Shown: positions 33,927 to 41,870 of the stretch, in pieces
Numbering within the stretch: position 1 is the stretch's first letter
Layout: the number at the start of each line of letters is the position of its first letter
DNA from: Streptomyces cyaneus
Lineage (GTDB): Bacteria > Actinomycetota > Actinomycetes > Streptomycetales > Streptomycetaceae
NCBI RefSeq assembly: GCF_004028635.1
Contig: NZ_RQJW01000003.1
Span: 248,001 to 312,000 of the forward strand
Reading direction: 5' to 3'
DNA: 64,000 bases
Position numbers and translations under genes: made by a program
Notes under the pieces: model-generated
Seen by the model: only the letters and a program-made list of their open reading frames with translations
What the model was told of the DNA's origin: nothing
Databases searched by the model: none

Positions 33927-34571
33927 TCATGTCCTGTTGTGCGCTGATGCGCTGGTGTCGCTGCCGTCGGTGAGCAGCGCGGTGAGCAGTTGCCCCAGCC
34001 AGACGCGAGCGTGCTCGACGTCCCTGTCCAGCAGCAGTTGGGTGGTGACTCCGTCGTACGCGGCGACCACGGCGTGCGCGGCGCCGTCGATGTCGCCGAG
34101 CACCGCGGGCAGTTCGGTGTGTCCCCGCGCGCGGGAGAGCCGGTCGGCGATCGCCTCGCGCAGCCGCGCGCGATGTTCCAGCAGGCTCTGCGCGACGGCC
34201 GGGTCACGTGCGGCATGGACCAGGAAGTCCGTCTTCACCAGCAGCCAGTCGCGGTCCAGGAGCAGCACCTCGGTGACCCGGTCCACGGCGGCGGGCACGT
34301 CCAGGTCCGGCCCGTCGAGGGCGAGCGCCCCGGACACCTGCTCGGCGATCAGGTCGGCGCGCTGCTGGTAGAGGGCGAAGAACAGCTCGTCGAGGCTGTC
34401 GAAGTTGGAGTAGAAGGCGCCTCTGCTGTAGCCGGCGGCCTCACAGACCTCCTCGATGGAGACCCGGCCGAACCCCTTGGCGGCGAACACGGCGAACGCG
34501 GCGTCGAGGAGATTGGCCCGCGTGCGGACCCGGCGCTTGGTGACGCGCCCGGTCGTTTCTTTCACCGCCAT
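33927..34571 (-). CDS. TetR-family transcriptional regulator
   Basis: Regulator of 214 aa. The DNA-binding domain occupies residues about 14-60: ANLLDAAFAVFAAKGFGRVS, then VCEAAGYSRGAFYSNFDSLD. The remaining helices form the ligand and dimer domain (LLVKTDFLVHAARDPAVAQS and DIDGAAHAVVAAYDGVTTQL). The ATG at 34571 has GGAGG seven bases upstream. Two tandem palindromes (34588-34620) lie directly upstream of the start and are ideal for autoregulation. It is the first gene of a two-gene unit with the FAD dehydrogenase. The divergent AlkB gene shares the same control region and may be co-regulated. Confidence 0.92.
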   Translation of the reverse strand: MAVKETTGRVTKRRVRTRANLLDAAFAVFAAKGFGRVSIEEVCEAAGYSRGAFYSNFDSLDELFFALYQQRADLIAEQVSGALALDGPDLDVPAAVDRVTEVLLLDRDWLLVKTDFLVHAARDPAVAQSLLEHRARLREAIADRLSRARGHTELPAVLGDIDGAAHAVVAAYDGVTTQLLLDRDVEHARVWLGQLLTALLTDGSDTSASAHNRT

Positions 34572-34587
34572 GTCCCGACCTCCGTTC

Positions 34588-34620
34588 GATACGAGAATGT
34601 ATCCGATACACGAACGTATC
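34588..34620. promoter_or_regulatory. Twin palindromic operator (GATAC-N6-GTATC, two copies)
   Basis: Two perfect inverted repeats, GATAC-GAGAAT-GTATC (34588-34603) and GATAC-ACGAAC-GTATC (34605-34620), lie one base apart with a 17-bp centre-to-centre period. They begin 17 bp upstream of the TetR start, and 72 bp separate them from the AlkB start. Identical arms with different cores are strong evidence of selection. The probable binder is the adjacent TetR protein, perhaps as two dimers on one face. Confidence 0.8.
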
Positions 34621-34692
34621 CAAAGGGGAGGCCGGGAACTCGGTAGAAAATCTGATGGGAACATATTTTCGAATCAGGGGTACGCTGGAGCC

Positions 34693-35322
34693 ATGGCCAC
34701 GCACCTCCAGGGCTCCCTCTTCGACCAGACCGACGAGTTGCGGCTCGGGTCCCTCGCCGGGATCCGCCGTACCCGGCTCGGCCTCGGCGCCTGGATCGAC
34801 GTCCTGCCCGGTTGGCTGAGCGGGGCCGACGTCCTGTTCGAACAGCTCGCCGCCGAGGTTCCCTGGCGTGCGGAGCGGCGGACGATGTACGACCACGTGG
34901 TCGACGTACCTCGCCTGCTCTCCTTCTACGGCGTCGACGACGCACTCCCGCATCCCGTCCTCGCCCAGGCCCGCGACGCGCTGTCCGCGCACTACGCCGA
35001 GGAACTGGGCGAGCCGTTCACCACGGCCGGGCTCTGCTACTACCGCGACGGCCGGGACAGTGTCGCCTGGCACGGGGACCGGATCGGGCGAGGTGCGCGC
35101 GAGGACACGATGGTGGCGATCCTCTCCGTGGGGGCGCCCCGGGATCTGCTGCTGCGCCCGATGCGGGGCGGCGGCGAGACGGTGCGCCGTCCGCTGGGGC
35201 ACGGCGACCTCATCGTGATGGGCGGCTCCTGTCAGCGGACCTGGGAGCACTCGGTACCGAAGACCACGCGCGCCACGGGGCCGCGTATCAGCGTCCAGTT
35301 CCGTCCGCACGGCGTGCACTGA
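34693..35322 (+). CDS. alkB: AlkB-type Fe(II)/2-oxoglutarate-dependent DNA/RNA repair dioxygenase
   Basis: Oxidative demethylase of 209 aa. The iron ligands are H127, D129 (WHGDRIG) and H186 (EHSVPK). The 2-oxoglutarate-binding arginine and the substrate arginine form the family R-x5-R motif at R198 and R204 (GPRISVQFRP). The substrate-lid region reads LCYYRDGRDSVAWHGD, and LSFYG matches the nucleotide-recognition part. It should reverse 1-methyladenine and 3-methylcytosine lesions. The ATG at 34693 is preceded by GGAG with only three bases between, so spacing is tight, but the upstream frame runs through the operator. It is divergent from the TetR gene and shares 121 bp with it. Confidence 0.93.
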   Translation: MATHLQGSLFDQTDELRLGSLAGIRRTRLGLGAWIDVLPGWLSGADVLFEQLAAEVPWRAERRTMYDHVVDVPRLLSFYGVDDALPHPVLAQARDALSAHYAEELGEPFTTAGLCYYRDGRDSVAWHGDRIGRGAREDTMVAILSVGAPRDLLLRPMRGGGETVRRPLGHGDLIVMGGSCQRTWEHSVPKTTRATGPRISVQFRPHGVH

Positions 35323-35432
35323 GGCTTCGGAGGCGGCTGCCTCGGGTGCACGCGGGGGCTGCCTCCGGCGGACGGTGCCGGAGGCAGCCCTTCCTCTGGG
35401 CGAAGCCCTGCCGCGCCCCCACACTGGTCCGG

Positions 35433-36629
35433 GTGAGCGCTCAGACGCAGGCACCGGCCACCGCTCCCCGGCGCGGCGAGCTGGACGCGCTGCGGATCTT
35501 CGTCGTCCTCGGTCTGGTCTTCTTCCACTCCGCCCTCGTCTTCTCGCCGGACGACGACTTCTACGTCAAGAACCCGGAGACGACCGACGCCATCACCGTG
35601 CTCGCCGGGCTCGGGGTCGTGTGGGCCATGCCCGTGCTGTTCCTCGTCGCCGGGCTGGGCTCGCGGTACTCGGTCCGCCGCCGCGGGCCGGCCCGTTTCA
35701 CCCGTGAACGCCTGCTGCGCCTGGGCGTCCCGCTGGTCTTCGCGACGCTCGTCCTGTGCCCGCTCCCCCAGTGGCTGCGGCTGCGGGCCGCCGACCCCGG
35801 CTACCACGAGTCGTACTGGCGTTTCTGGCCGCGCTTCCTCACCGTCCGCCCGGATGCGGCCGACTTCCCCTTCGTCCTCGAAGGGGAGCACTTCGAGACC
35901 GGTCATCTGTGGTTCGTCGTCCTGCTCCTCGCCTTCAGCCTGCTCCTCGCCCCGGTCGCGAAGCCGCTCGCGGCCTGGACGGAGCCCGTCGGGCAACTGG
36001 TGGCGCGGCACCCGGCCCTGCTCCTCCTGCCCGCCCTGCCGCTCGCCGCGATCAACGCCATCCTGGGCATGGAGGAGGGCTTCGCGGGCTGGAACCGCTG
36101 GGCGTACCTGGTGTTCTTCCTCTTCGGTTACGTCCTCGCCGACGACGCACGCGTGCGTGCCGGGCTGCGCCGACTCGCCGTGCCGGTGGGCGTGTTCGGG
36201 GTCGCCCTGTTCGCGGGGACCGCGCCCGGGTTCCTCGCCCTGGACGACCCGTTCACCGAGTGGGGCCCGCTGGCGCTGGTGACCCGGGCGGTGTTCGGGG
36301 CGGCGGGCTGGTGCTGGGTCGTGGCAATCCTTGGGCTGCTGGACCGGCCGCGCGGGGGTCGGCCACACGAAGGGCGGCCGCCGTCGCGCGCGATGGTGTA
36401 CCTCGGGATCGCGGCCCTGCCGCTGTACGTCCTGCACCAGCCGGTGGTGGTCGCCTTCGCCTACGGCGTGGTGGGCTGGTCGGCGCCGATCGTGGTCAAG
36501 TACGTCATGATCGTGACCGGTTCGCTGGCGGTGATCCTGGTGCTGTACGAGTGCGTGGTGCGCAGAACGCGGCTGACGCGGTTCCTGTTCGGGATGCGGC
36601 CCGACCCGCCGGTCACACCGTCCTCGTGA
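35433..36629 (+). CDS. Acyltransferase-3 family integral membrane protein
   Basis: Membrane protein of 398 aa with about ten helices of the OafA/YrhL acyltransferase family, which O-acylates surface glycans, lipids or antibiotics. The family start is clear: GELDALRIFVVLGLVFFHSA, with the conserved His of the first helix region and RRRGPARFTRERLLRLGVPL in the first loop. Later helices include HLWFVVLLLAFSLLLAPV, GWNRWAYLVFFLFGYVLAD and LYVLHQPVVVAFAYGVVGW. The GTG start lacks a good ribosome site; no better in-frame start exists before the conserved part. It follows alkB by 110 bp. The acceptor is unknown. Confidence 0.88.
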   Translation: MSAQTQAPATAPRRGELDALRIFVVLGLVFFHSALVFSPDDDFYVKNPETTDAITVLAGLGVVWAMPVLFLVAGLGSRYSVRRRGPARFTRERLLRLGVPLVFATLVLCPLPQWLRLRAADPGYHESYWRFWPRFLTVRPDAADFPFVLEGEHFETGHLWFVVLLLAFSLLLAPVAKPLAAWTEPVGQLVARHPALLLLPALPLAAINAILGMEEGFAGWNRWAYLVFFLFGYVLADDARVRAGLRRLAVPVGVFGVALFAGTAPGFLALDDPFTEWGPLALVTRAVFGAAGWCWVVAILGLLDRPRGGRPHEGRPPSRAMVYLGIAALPLYVLHQPVVVAFAYGVVGWSAPIVVKYVMIVTGSLAVILVLYECVVRRTRLTRFLFGMRPDPPVTPSS

Positions 36630-36678
36630 TCTGCTTTGCTGTGTCCGTCGGGCACGGACCTCACCACGCGGGACGATC

Positions 36679-37425
36679 ATGCGGGCAGATGTGCAGCAAG
36701 TGGCGGACGGCACCTATCTGGTGCACGGCAGCAACACCAACTGGGTGATCCTCACCGAGGGCGACGCGGTCACGCTGATCGACACCGGCTACCCCGGGGA
36801 CCGGGCGAAGCTGCTCGCCTCGCTCGCGGAGGTGGGGAGTTCGCCGGAGGCCGTCAGGGCCGTACTGATCACGCACGCGCACACGGACCACCTGGGCAAC
36901 GCCGAGTACCTGCGCACCACCCACGGCACGCCCATATACCTCCACGACGCCGAACTGCCGCACGCCCGCCGGGAGTTCCTGCACCAGGTGGACGTCGGCA
37001 CCGTCCTGAAGAACGGCTGGCGGCCGGGCGTCCTGCCCTGGGCGGTACACGCGATCCGCTCCGGCGGCACAGCCCACGTCCCGGTCACCGCCCCCGAGCC
37101 GTTCCCGTCGGACGGCCCGCTCGACCTGCCCGGCCGGCCCGTCCCGGTGCACACGCCCGGCCACACCGGCGGACACTGCGCCTACCACCTGCCCGACGCC
37201 GGTGTGGTGATCGCGGGCGACGCCCTGGTCAGCGGGCATCCCACCTCGCGGATCAAGGGGCCGCAGCTGCTGCCCGACATGTTCCACCACGAGCGGGCTC
37301 GTGCCGTGGCCTCGCTGGAGGTGCTCGAAGGGCTCAAGGGCGACCTGCTGCTGCCCGGACACGGCCCCCTGCACCGGGGGTCGGTGCGAGAAGCTGCTCT
37401 TCAGGCGCGGGAGCGCGCACTTTAG
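36679..37425 (+). CDS. Metallo-beta-lactamase-fold hydrolase
   Basis: Hydrolase of 248 aa with the binuclear zinc motif ITHAHTDHLGNAEYL (HxHxDH), further ligands in VHTPGHTGGHCAYHLP and VVIAGDALVSGH, and the closing LLLPGHGP. This is the glyoxalase II-like or YflN-like group rather than a beta-lactamase. The substrate is unknown; thioesters, lactones and phosphodiesters are all possible. ATG 36679 has GGGAC upstream. It lies 49 bp after the acyltransferase gene and 41 bp before the DUF4032 gene on the same strand, so the three may be cotranscribed. Confidence 0.9.
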   Translation: MRADVQQVADGTYLVHGSNTNWVILTEGDAVTLIDTGYPGDRAKLLASLAEVGSSPEAVRAVLITHAHTDHLGNAEYLRTTHGTPIYLHDAELPHARREFLHQVDVGTVLKNGWRPGVLPWAVHAIRSGGTAHVPVTAPEPFPSDGPLDLPGRPVPVHTPGHTGGHCAYHLPDAGVVIAGDALVSGHPTSRIKGPQLLPDMFHHERARAVASLEVLEGLKGDLLLPGHGPLHRGSVREAALQARERAL

Positions 37426-37466
37426 GGTGAGGTGACGATCACCGGCGAGGCGAGGACGAACGGCCC

Positions 37467-38702
37467 ATGGCACTGCAGATCAGCGCGACGAATCCGGAGC
37501 ACCCCGCGCTCCTGCTGGAACTGCCCTGGCATCTGCCGCTCGAGCAGTGGCCGGAGGAGGTCCTGGTCCCGCTGCCGCGCGGTATATCCCGCCACGTCGT
37601 GCGGTACGCCCGGGCCGGCAGCGAGGTGATCGCCGTCAAGGAGCTCGCCGAGCGTCCGGCACTGCGCGAGTACGAGCTGCTGCGTGACCTCGACCGGCTC
37701 GGCATCCCGTCGGTGGATCCGCTGGCCGTGGTCACCGGCCGCATCGACACGGCCGGCGGCCCGCTGGAGTCGGTGCTGGTGACCCGGCACCTGGGCGGCT
37801 CGCAGCCGTACCGCTCGATGTTCGAGACGACGATGCGGCCGGCGACCATGCACCGACTGATGGACGCGCTGGCCGTGCTGCTGGTCCGCCTCCACCTCGC
37901 CGGTTTCGCCTGGGGCGACTGCTCGCTGTCGAACACGCTGTTCCGGCGTGACGCGGGCGCCTATGCCGCGTACCTGGTGGACGCCGAGACGGGCGATCTG
38001 CACCCGCAGCTCAGCACCGGTCAGCGCGACTACGACCTCGACCTCGCCCGCGTCAACATCAGCGGCGAGCTGCTCGACCTGGAGGCGTCCGGGGCCCTGC
38101 ACCCGTCCGTCGACCCGATCGAGTTCGGCATGGAGATCTGCGCCCGCTACCAGAGCCTGTGGCAGGAGCTGACCCGCACCTCGGTCTACCCGGCGGGCAA
38201 GTACCACTACATAGAGCGCCGCATACGCCGCCTGAACGACCTCGGTTTCGACGTGGCCGAGATGCAGATCGAGCACGCCACGAACGGCGACACGGTCACC
38301 TTCGTGCCCAAGGTCGTCGACGCCGGCCACCACCAGCGTCAGCTGCTGCGGCTGACGGGCCTGGATGCCGAGGAGAACCAGGCCCGCCGGCTCCTGAACG
38401 ACCTGGAGAGCTGGATGGCCACCCAGGACGACTACGCCCCGGGCGACCCGCTCGGCGCCCGCCCGGAGGTCCTCGCCCACCGCTGGGTGCGGGACGTCTT
38501 CCGCCCCACGGTCCGGGCCGTGCCGCTGGAGCTGCGCGGCTCCATGGACCCGGCGGAGATCTACCACGAGCTCCTCGAACACCGCTGGTACCTCTCCGAG
38601 CGGGCGCAGCACGACATCGGCCTGGACGCGGTGGTCGAGGACTACATCAAGAACATCCTGCCCACGGCCCGGGAGACGCTGCAGCCGACGGCGTCCGACT
38701 GA
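37467..38702 (+). CDS. DUF4032 domain protein with a kinase-like N-terminal half
   Basis: Protein of 411 aa. The N-terminal half has the signature of lipopolysaccharide/aminoglycoside-type kinases: VIAVKELAERPALREYELLR with the Lys-Glu pair, LHLAGFAWGDCSLSNTLF in place of the catalytic HxDxxxxN loop, and AAYLVDAETGDLHP as the metal loop. The C-terminal half (about 250-400) is DUF4032, with YHYIERRIRRLNDLGFDVAE and VLAHRWVRDVFRPTVR. Phosphotransfer seems possible because Asp (GDCSLSNT) and the second Asp are kept, but no substrate is known. It ends one base before the stop of the convergent universal stress protein. Confidence 0.85.
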   Translation: MALQISATNPEHPALLLELPWHLPLEQWPEEVLVPLPRGISRHVVRYARAGSEVIAVKELAERPALREYELLRDLDRLGIPSVDPLAVVTGRIDTAGGPLESVLVTRHLGGSQPYRSMFETTMRPATMHRLMDALAVLLVRLHLAGFAWGDCSLSNTLFRRDAGAYAAYLVDAETGDLHPQLSTGQRDYDLDLARVNISGELLDLEASGALHPSVDPIEFGMEICARYQSLWQELTRTSVYPAGKYHYIERRIRRLNDLGFDVAEMQIEHATNGDTVTFVPKVVDAGHHQRQLLRLTGLDAEENQARRLLNDLESWMATQDDYAPGDPLGARPEVLAHRWVRDVFRPTVRAVPLELRGSMDPAEIYHELLEHRWYLSERAQHDIGLDAVVEDYIKNILPTARETLQPTASD

Positions 38703-38703
38703 C

Positions 38704-39576
38704 TCAGTCGTGCGGTACGACCGCGACCGGGCAGTCGGCGTGGTGCAGCATGCCGTGGGCGACCGACCCGATCCGGGCGCCCACGGCCGTGCGGTGGGCG
38801 CGCCGCCCGACGACCATCAGCTGGGTCCGCCCGGCGACCGACAGCAGTACCTGGCCGGCGCTGCCCATCTCCACGTGCTCGACGACACGGACGTCCGGGA
38901 AGCGCTCCCGCCACGGCCGCAGCGCCTCGCCCAACGCCTTCTTCTCGTACGGCTCCAGGCCCCCGGCCTCGTCGAGGAGCTTGAGGGAGGCCGGGCTGTA
39001 GGCGAACAGCGGCGGCAGGGTCCAGGCCCGTACGGCGCGCACGGTAGCGCCGCGCGCCGCGGCCGTCTCGAACGCGAACCGCAGCGCGGCGGCGCTGTCC
39101 TCCGCGTCGCCCTGCTGGCCCACGACGATCTCGCGTCCGGCGGCCTCGGCGGACGCCTGGTCCCCGGCTCGTACAAGCACGACAGGGCTCTTGGCCTCGG
39201 CGATCACCTGCTGTCCGACGGAGCCCAGCAGGAACCCGACTACCGCGCCGTGGCCCCGCGATCCCAGCACCAGCATCTCGGCGTCCGCCGCCGCGGCGAC
39301 CAGCGTCTCGACGGGCCCGCCGTCGAGCACGTCGGTGGTCACATCAAGGGCCGGGTGCCGCTCGGTGACGGTACGGGCGGCCTCCACCAGGCCCTCCCGC
39401 ACCCACTGGGCCTGGGTATCCGGGTCCCCCGCGTCGATCGCGTCGTGCGGCTGGAACCGCCAGGCATGCACCACCCGCAGCGCGAGTCCCCGCCGGACCG
39501 CCTCCCGCGCCGCCCAGGCCAGTGCGGCGAGGCTCTCCTCCGATCCGTCCACCCCTGCCGTGATCGGGCGCGTCAT
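38704..39576 (-). CDS. Universal stress protein with two UspA domains
   Basis: Protein of 290 aa made of two tandem UspA folds. Domain 1 begins ITAGVDGSEESLAALAWAAR and has a full nucleotide loop, LGSRGHGAVVGFLLGSVGQQ. Domain 2 begins EIVVGQQGDAEDSAAALRFA and has a weakened loop, VVGRRAHRTAVGARIGSVAH, in which the G-x2-G spacing is lost. ATP is therefore expected in domain 1 only. Actinobacterial tandem Usp proteins are linked to dormancy and hypoxia responses. The ATG has GAGGAGG eight bases upstream. It converges on the DUF4032 gene and is transcribed alone. Confidence 0.93.
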   Translation of the reverse strand: MTRPITAGVDGSEESLAALAWAAREAVRRGLALRVVHAWRFQPHDAIDAGDPDTQAQWVREGLVEAARTVTERHPALDVTTDVLDGGPVETLVAAAADAEMLVLGSRGHGAVVGFLLGSVGQQVIAEAKSPVVLVRAGDQASAEAAGREIVVGQQGDAEDSAAALRFAFETAAARGATVRAVRAWTLPPLFAYSPASLKLLDEAGGLEPYEKKALGEALRPWRERFPDVRVVEHVEMGSAGQVLLSVAGRTQLMVVGRRAHRTAVGARIGSVAHGMLHHADCPVAVVPHD

Positions 39577-39638
39577 TCCGGCTGCCTCCTCGTGTCGTGG
39601 TCACGTCCTTCGGGCCCAGTCTTCACTACGCTGCGCCC

Positions 39639-39995
39639 ATGTCTTTGGAATGGGAACAAGTGAACGTGGACGCGGCCGACGCCGCGGCCCTGGGACGCTG
39701 GTGGGCCGAGGCGCTGGGCTGGGTCGTGGTGAACGACTCGGCCGAGGAGTACGAGATCCGGCCCGAGAAGGACCGCCTGCCCGGCCTGCTCTTCGTGCCG
39801 GTCCCGGAGGGCAAGACCGTCAAGAACCGTCTCCACCTCGACTTCCGTCCCGACGACCAGGACACGGAGGTCGCCCGCCTCCTCGCGCTCGGCGCACGCC
39901 ACGCGGACGTCGGGCAGACCGGCGAGGAGCCGTGGGTGACGCTGGCGGATCCCGAGGGCAACGAGTTTTGCGTACTCGGGCCGCGACACAGCTGA
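39639..39995 (+). CDS. Single-domain VOC (glyoxalase-like) protein
   Basis: Protein of 118 aa with one glyoxalase-like module: WEQVNVDAADAAALGRWWAE, ALGWVV, NRLHLDFRPDDQDTEVARLL, and the end motif VTLADPEGNEFCVLGP. It belongs to the Streptomyces Glyoxalase_6 group of small, presumably dimeric proteins with unknown ligand. ATG 39639 is chosen because the family begins a few residues before the first strand; the frame is open 14 codons further upstream with no ribosome site. It is divergent from the universal stress protein gene. A 198-bp gap without recognised structure follows before the redox-signalling unit. Confidence 0.85.
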   Translation: MSLEWEQVNVDAADAAALGRWWAEALGWVVVNDSAEEYEIRPEKDRLPGLLFVPVPEGKTVKNRLHLDFRPDDQDTEVARLLALGARHADVGQTGEEPWVTLADPEGNEFCVLGPRHS

Positions 39996-40193
39996 TCCCC
40001 TCGAGGTCGTGGCCTGTCATCGCCGACGCAGCAGCGACTGAGTCTCTCGGACCTCCAAGCCGTGAGAGCGACGGACTGCCATACCTGAGCGAAGCCGGGC
40101 GATCGAACATACGATGGCTCAGAGTCGACGCGGCGGGGGCGCCACCGGGCGCGATCGCCGCGGCGAGAACGCGACCCTCGGGGTGGGAGACGT

Positions 40194-41870
40194 ATGGCAC
40201 AGGCCGCCGACGCAGCGCGGACCGTCATTCTGACCGTGGACGACGATCCGGGGGTGTCCCGGGCGGTCGCCCGTGATCTGCGGCGGCGCTACGGTGCGTC
40301 GCACCGGATCGTGCGGGCGGAGTCCGGCGAGTCCGCGCTCGAGGCGCTGCGGGAACTGAAGCTGCGCGGCGATCTCGTGGCCGTGATCCTGGCCGACTAC
40401 CGCATGCCGCAGATGAACGGCATCGAGTTCCTCGAACAGGCGCTGGACGTGTATCCGGGGGCGCGGCGGGTGCTGCTGACCGCGTACGCGGACACGAACG
40501 CGGCGATCGACGCGATCAACGTCGTAGATCTTGATCACTACCTGCTCAAGCCGTGGGATCCGCCCGAGGAGAAGCTCTACCCGGTTCTGGACGACCTGCT
40601 GGAGGCATGGCGGCGCAGCGACTACCGGCCCGTGCCCAGCACCAAGGTGGTCGGGCACCGGTGGTCGGCGCGCTCCTCGGATGTGCGTGAGTTCCTGGCC
40701 CGCAACCAGGTGCCGTACCGCTGGTACTCCGCCGACGAGCCCGAGGGGCAGCGGCTGCTGGCCGCGGCCGGGCAGGACGGGCAGCGACTGCCGTTGGTGG
40801 TCACACCGGACGGGACGCCGCTGGTCGCCCCGGAGGCTCCCGAGCTGGCGGCGCAGGTCGGGCTGGCCACGACGCCCACGGCCGACTTCTACGACCTCGT
40901 CGTCATCGGCGGTGGCCCGGCCGGGCTCGGCGCGGCCGTGTACGGGGCGTCGGAGGGGCTGCGGACCGTGCTGGTGGAGCGGTCGGCGACCGGTGGGCAG
41001 GCCGGGCAGAGTTCCCGGATCGAGAACTACCTGGGCTTCCCGGACGGCGTGTCGGGGGCGCAGCTCACCGACCGGGCCCGGCGGCAGGCGGGGAAGTTCG
41101 GCGCCGAGATCCTCACCGCGCGCGAGGTGACGGCGCTGGAGGTCAGCGGCGCCGCCCGGATCGTACGGTTCTCGGACGGCTCGGCGGTCGCCGCGCACAG
41201 CGTGATCCTGGCGACCGGCGTGTCCTACCGGCAGCTGGCGGCGCCCGGTTGCGAGGACCTGACCGGCTGCGGGGTGTTCTACGGGTCGGCGCTGACGGAG
41301 GCGCCGTCCTGTCAGGGCCAGGACGTGTACATCGTCGGCGGCGCCAACTCCGCGGGGCAGGCGGCGATGTATCTGTCGCGGGGCGCCAAGTCGGTGACGC
41401 TGCTGGTGCGCGGGGTGTCGCTGTCGGCGTCCATGTCGCACTACCTGATCCAGCAGATCGAGGAGGCGCCGAACATCTCGGTGCGCACCGGCACGGTCGT
41501 CGAGTCCGCGCACGGCTCCGACCACCTGGAGCAGCTGACGCTGCGGGACGTGGAGAGCGGTCGGACCGAACTCGTCGACGCCCAGTGGATGTTCGTGTTC
41601 ATCGGCGCGGCCCCGCTGACCGACTGGCTGGGCGAGACGGTGCTGCGGGACGAACGCGGGTTCATCCTGGCCGGGCCCGACCTGACGTCCGACGGGCGGC
41701 CGCCGGCCGGCTGGGAGCTGGACCGGCCGCCGTACCACCTGGAGACCAACATCCCCGGCGTGTTCGTGGCGGGCGACGCGCGCGCCGAGTCCGCCAAGCG
41801 CGTCGCGTCCGCCGTCGGAGAGGGAGCCATGGCCGTCATGCTCGTCCACCGCTATCTGGAGCAGTCATGA
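40194..41870 (+). CDS. Receiver domain fused to a thioredoxin-like domain and a thioredoxin-reductase-like flavoprotein
   Basis: Three-part protein of 558 aa. Residues 10-125 are a response-regulator receiver with D16-D18, phosphoacceptor D68 (ILADYRMPQMNG), T96 and K119 (YLLKPWD). Residues about 150-222 look like a cysteine-free glutaredoxin/thioredoxin fold (GHRWSARSSDVREFLARN, PLVVTPDGTPL). Residues 230-558 match thioredoxin reductase: FAD motif GGGPAG (239-244), NAD(P)H motif GGANSAGQ (382-389), and end motif GVFVAGDARAESAKRVASAV. The redox CxxC that should precede the NAD(P)H domain is absent (GVFYGSALTEAPSC), so disulfide reduction is unlikely. A phosphorylation-gated NAD(P)H sensor or diaphorase is a better guess. 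Its TGA overlaps the next ATG. Confidence 0.9.
   Translation: MAQAADAARTVILTVDDDPGVSRAVARDLRRRYGASHRIVRAESGESALEALRELKLRGDLVAVILADYRMPQMNGIEFLEQALDVYPGARRVLLTAYADTNAAIDAINVVDLDHYLLKPWDPPEEKLYPVLDDLLEAWRRSDYRPVPSTKVVGHRWSARSSDVREFLARNQVPYRWYSADEPEGQRLLAAAGQDGQRLPLVVTPDGTPLVAPEAPELAAQVGLATTPTADFYDLVVIGGGPAGLGAAVYGASEGLRTVLVERSATGGQAGQSSRIENYLGFPDGVSGAQLTDRARRQAGKFGAEILTAREVTALEVSGAARIVRFSDGSAVAAHSVILATGVSYRQLAAPGCEDLTGCGVFYGSALTEAPSCQGQDVYIVGGANSAGQAAMYLSRGAKSVTLLVRGVSLSASMSHYLIQQIEEAPNISVRTGTVVESAHGSDHLEQLTLRDVESGRTELVDAQWMFVFIGAAPLTDWLGETVLRDERGFILAGPDLTSDGRPPAGWELDRPPYHLETNIPGVFVAGDARAESAKRVASAVGEGAMAVMLVHRYLEQS

Noticed and set aside
40194..41870. Calling the flavoprotein a functional thioredoxin reductase
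   Set aside because: The redox CxxC is absent at the expected position.
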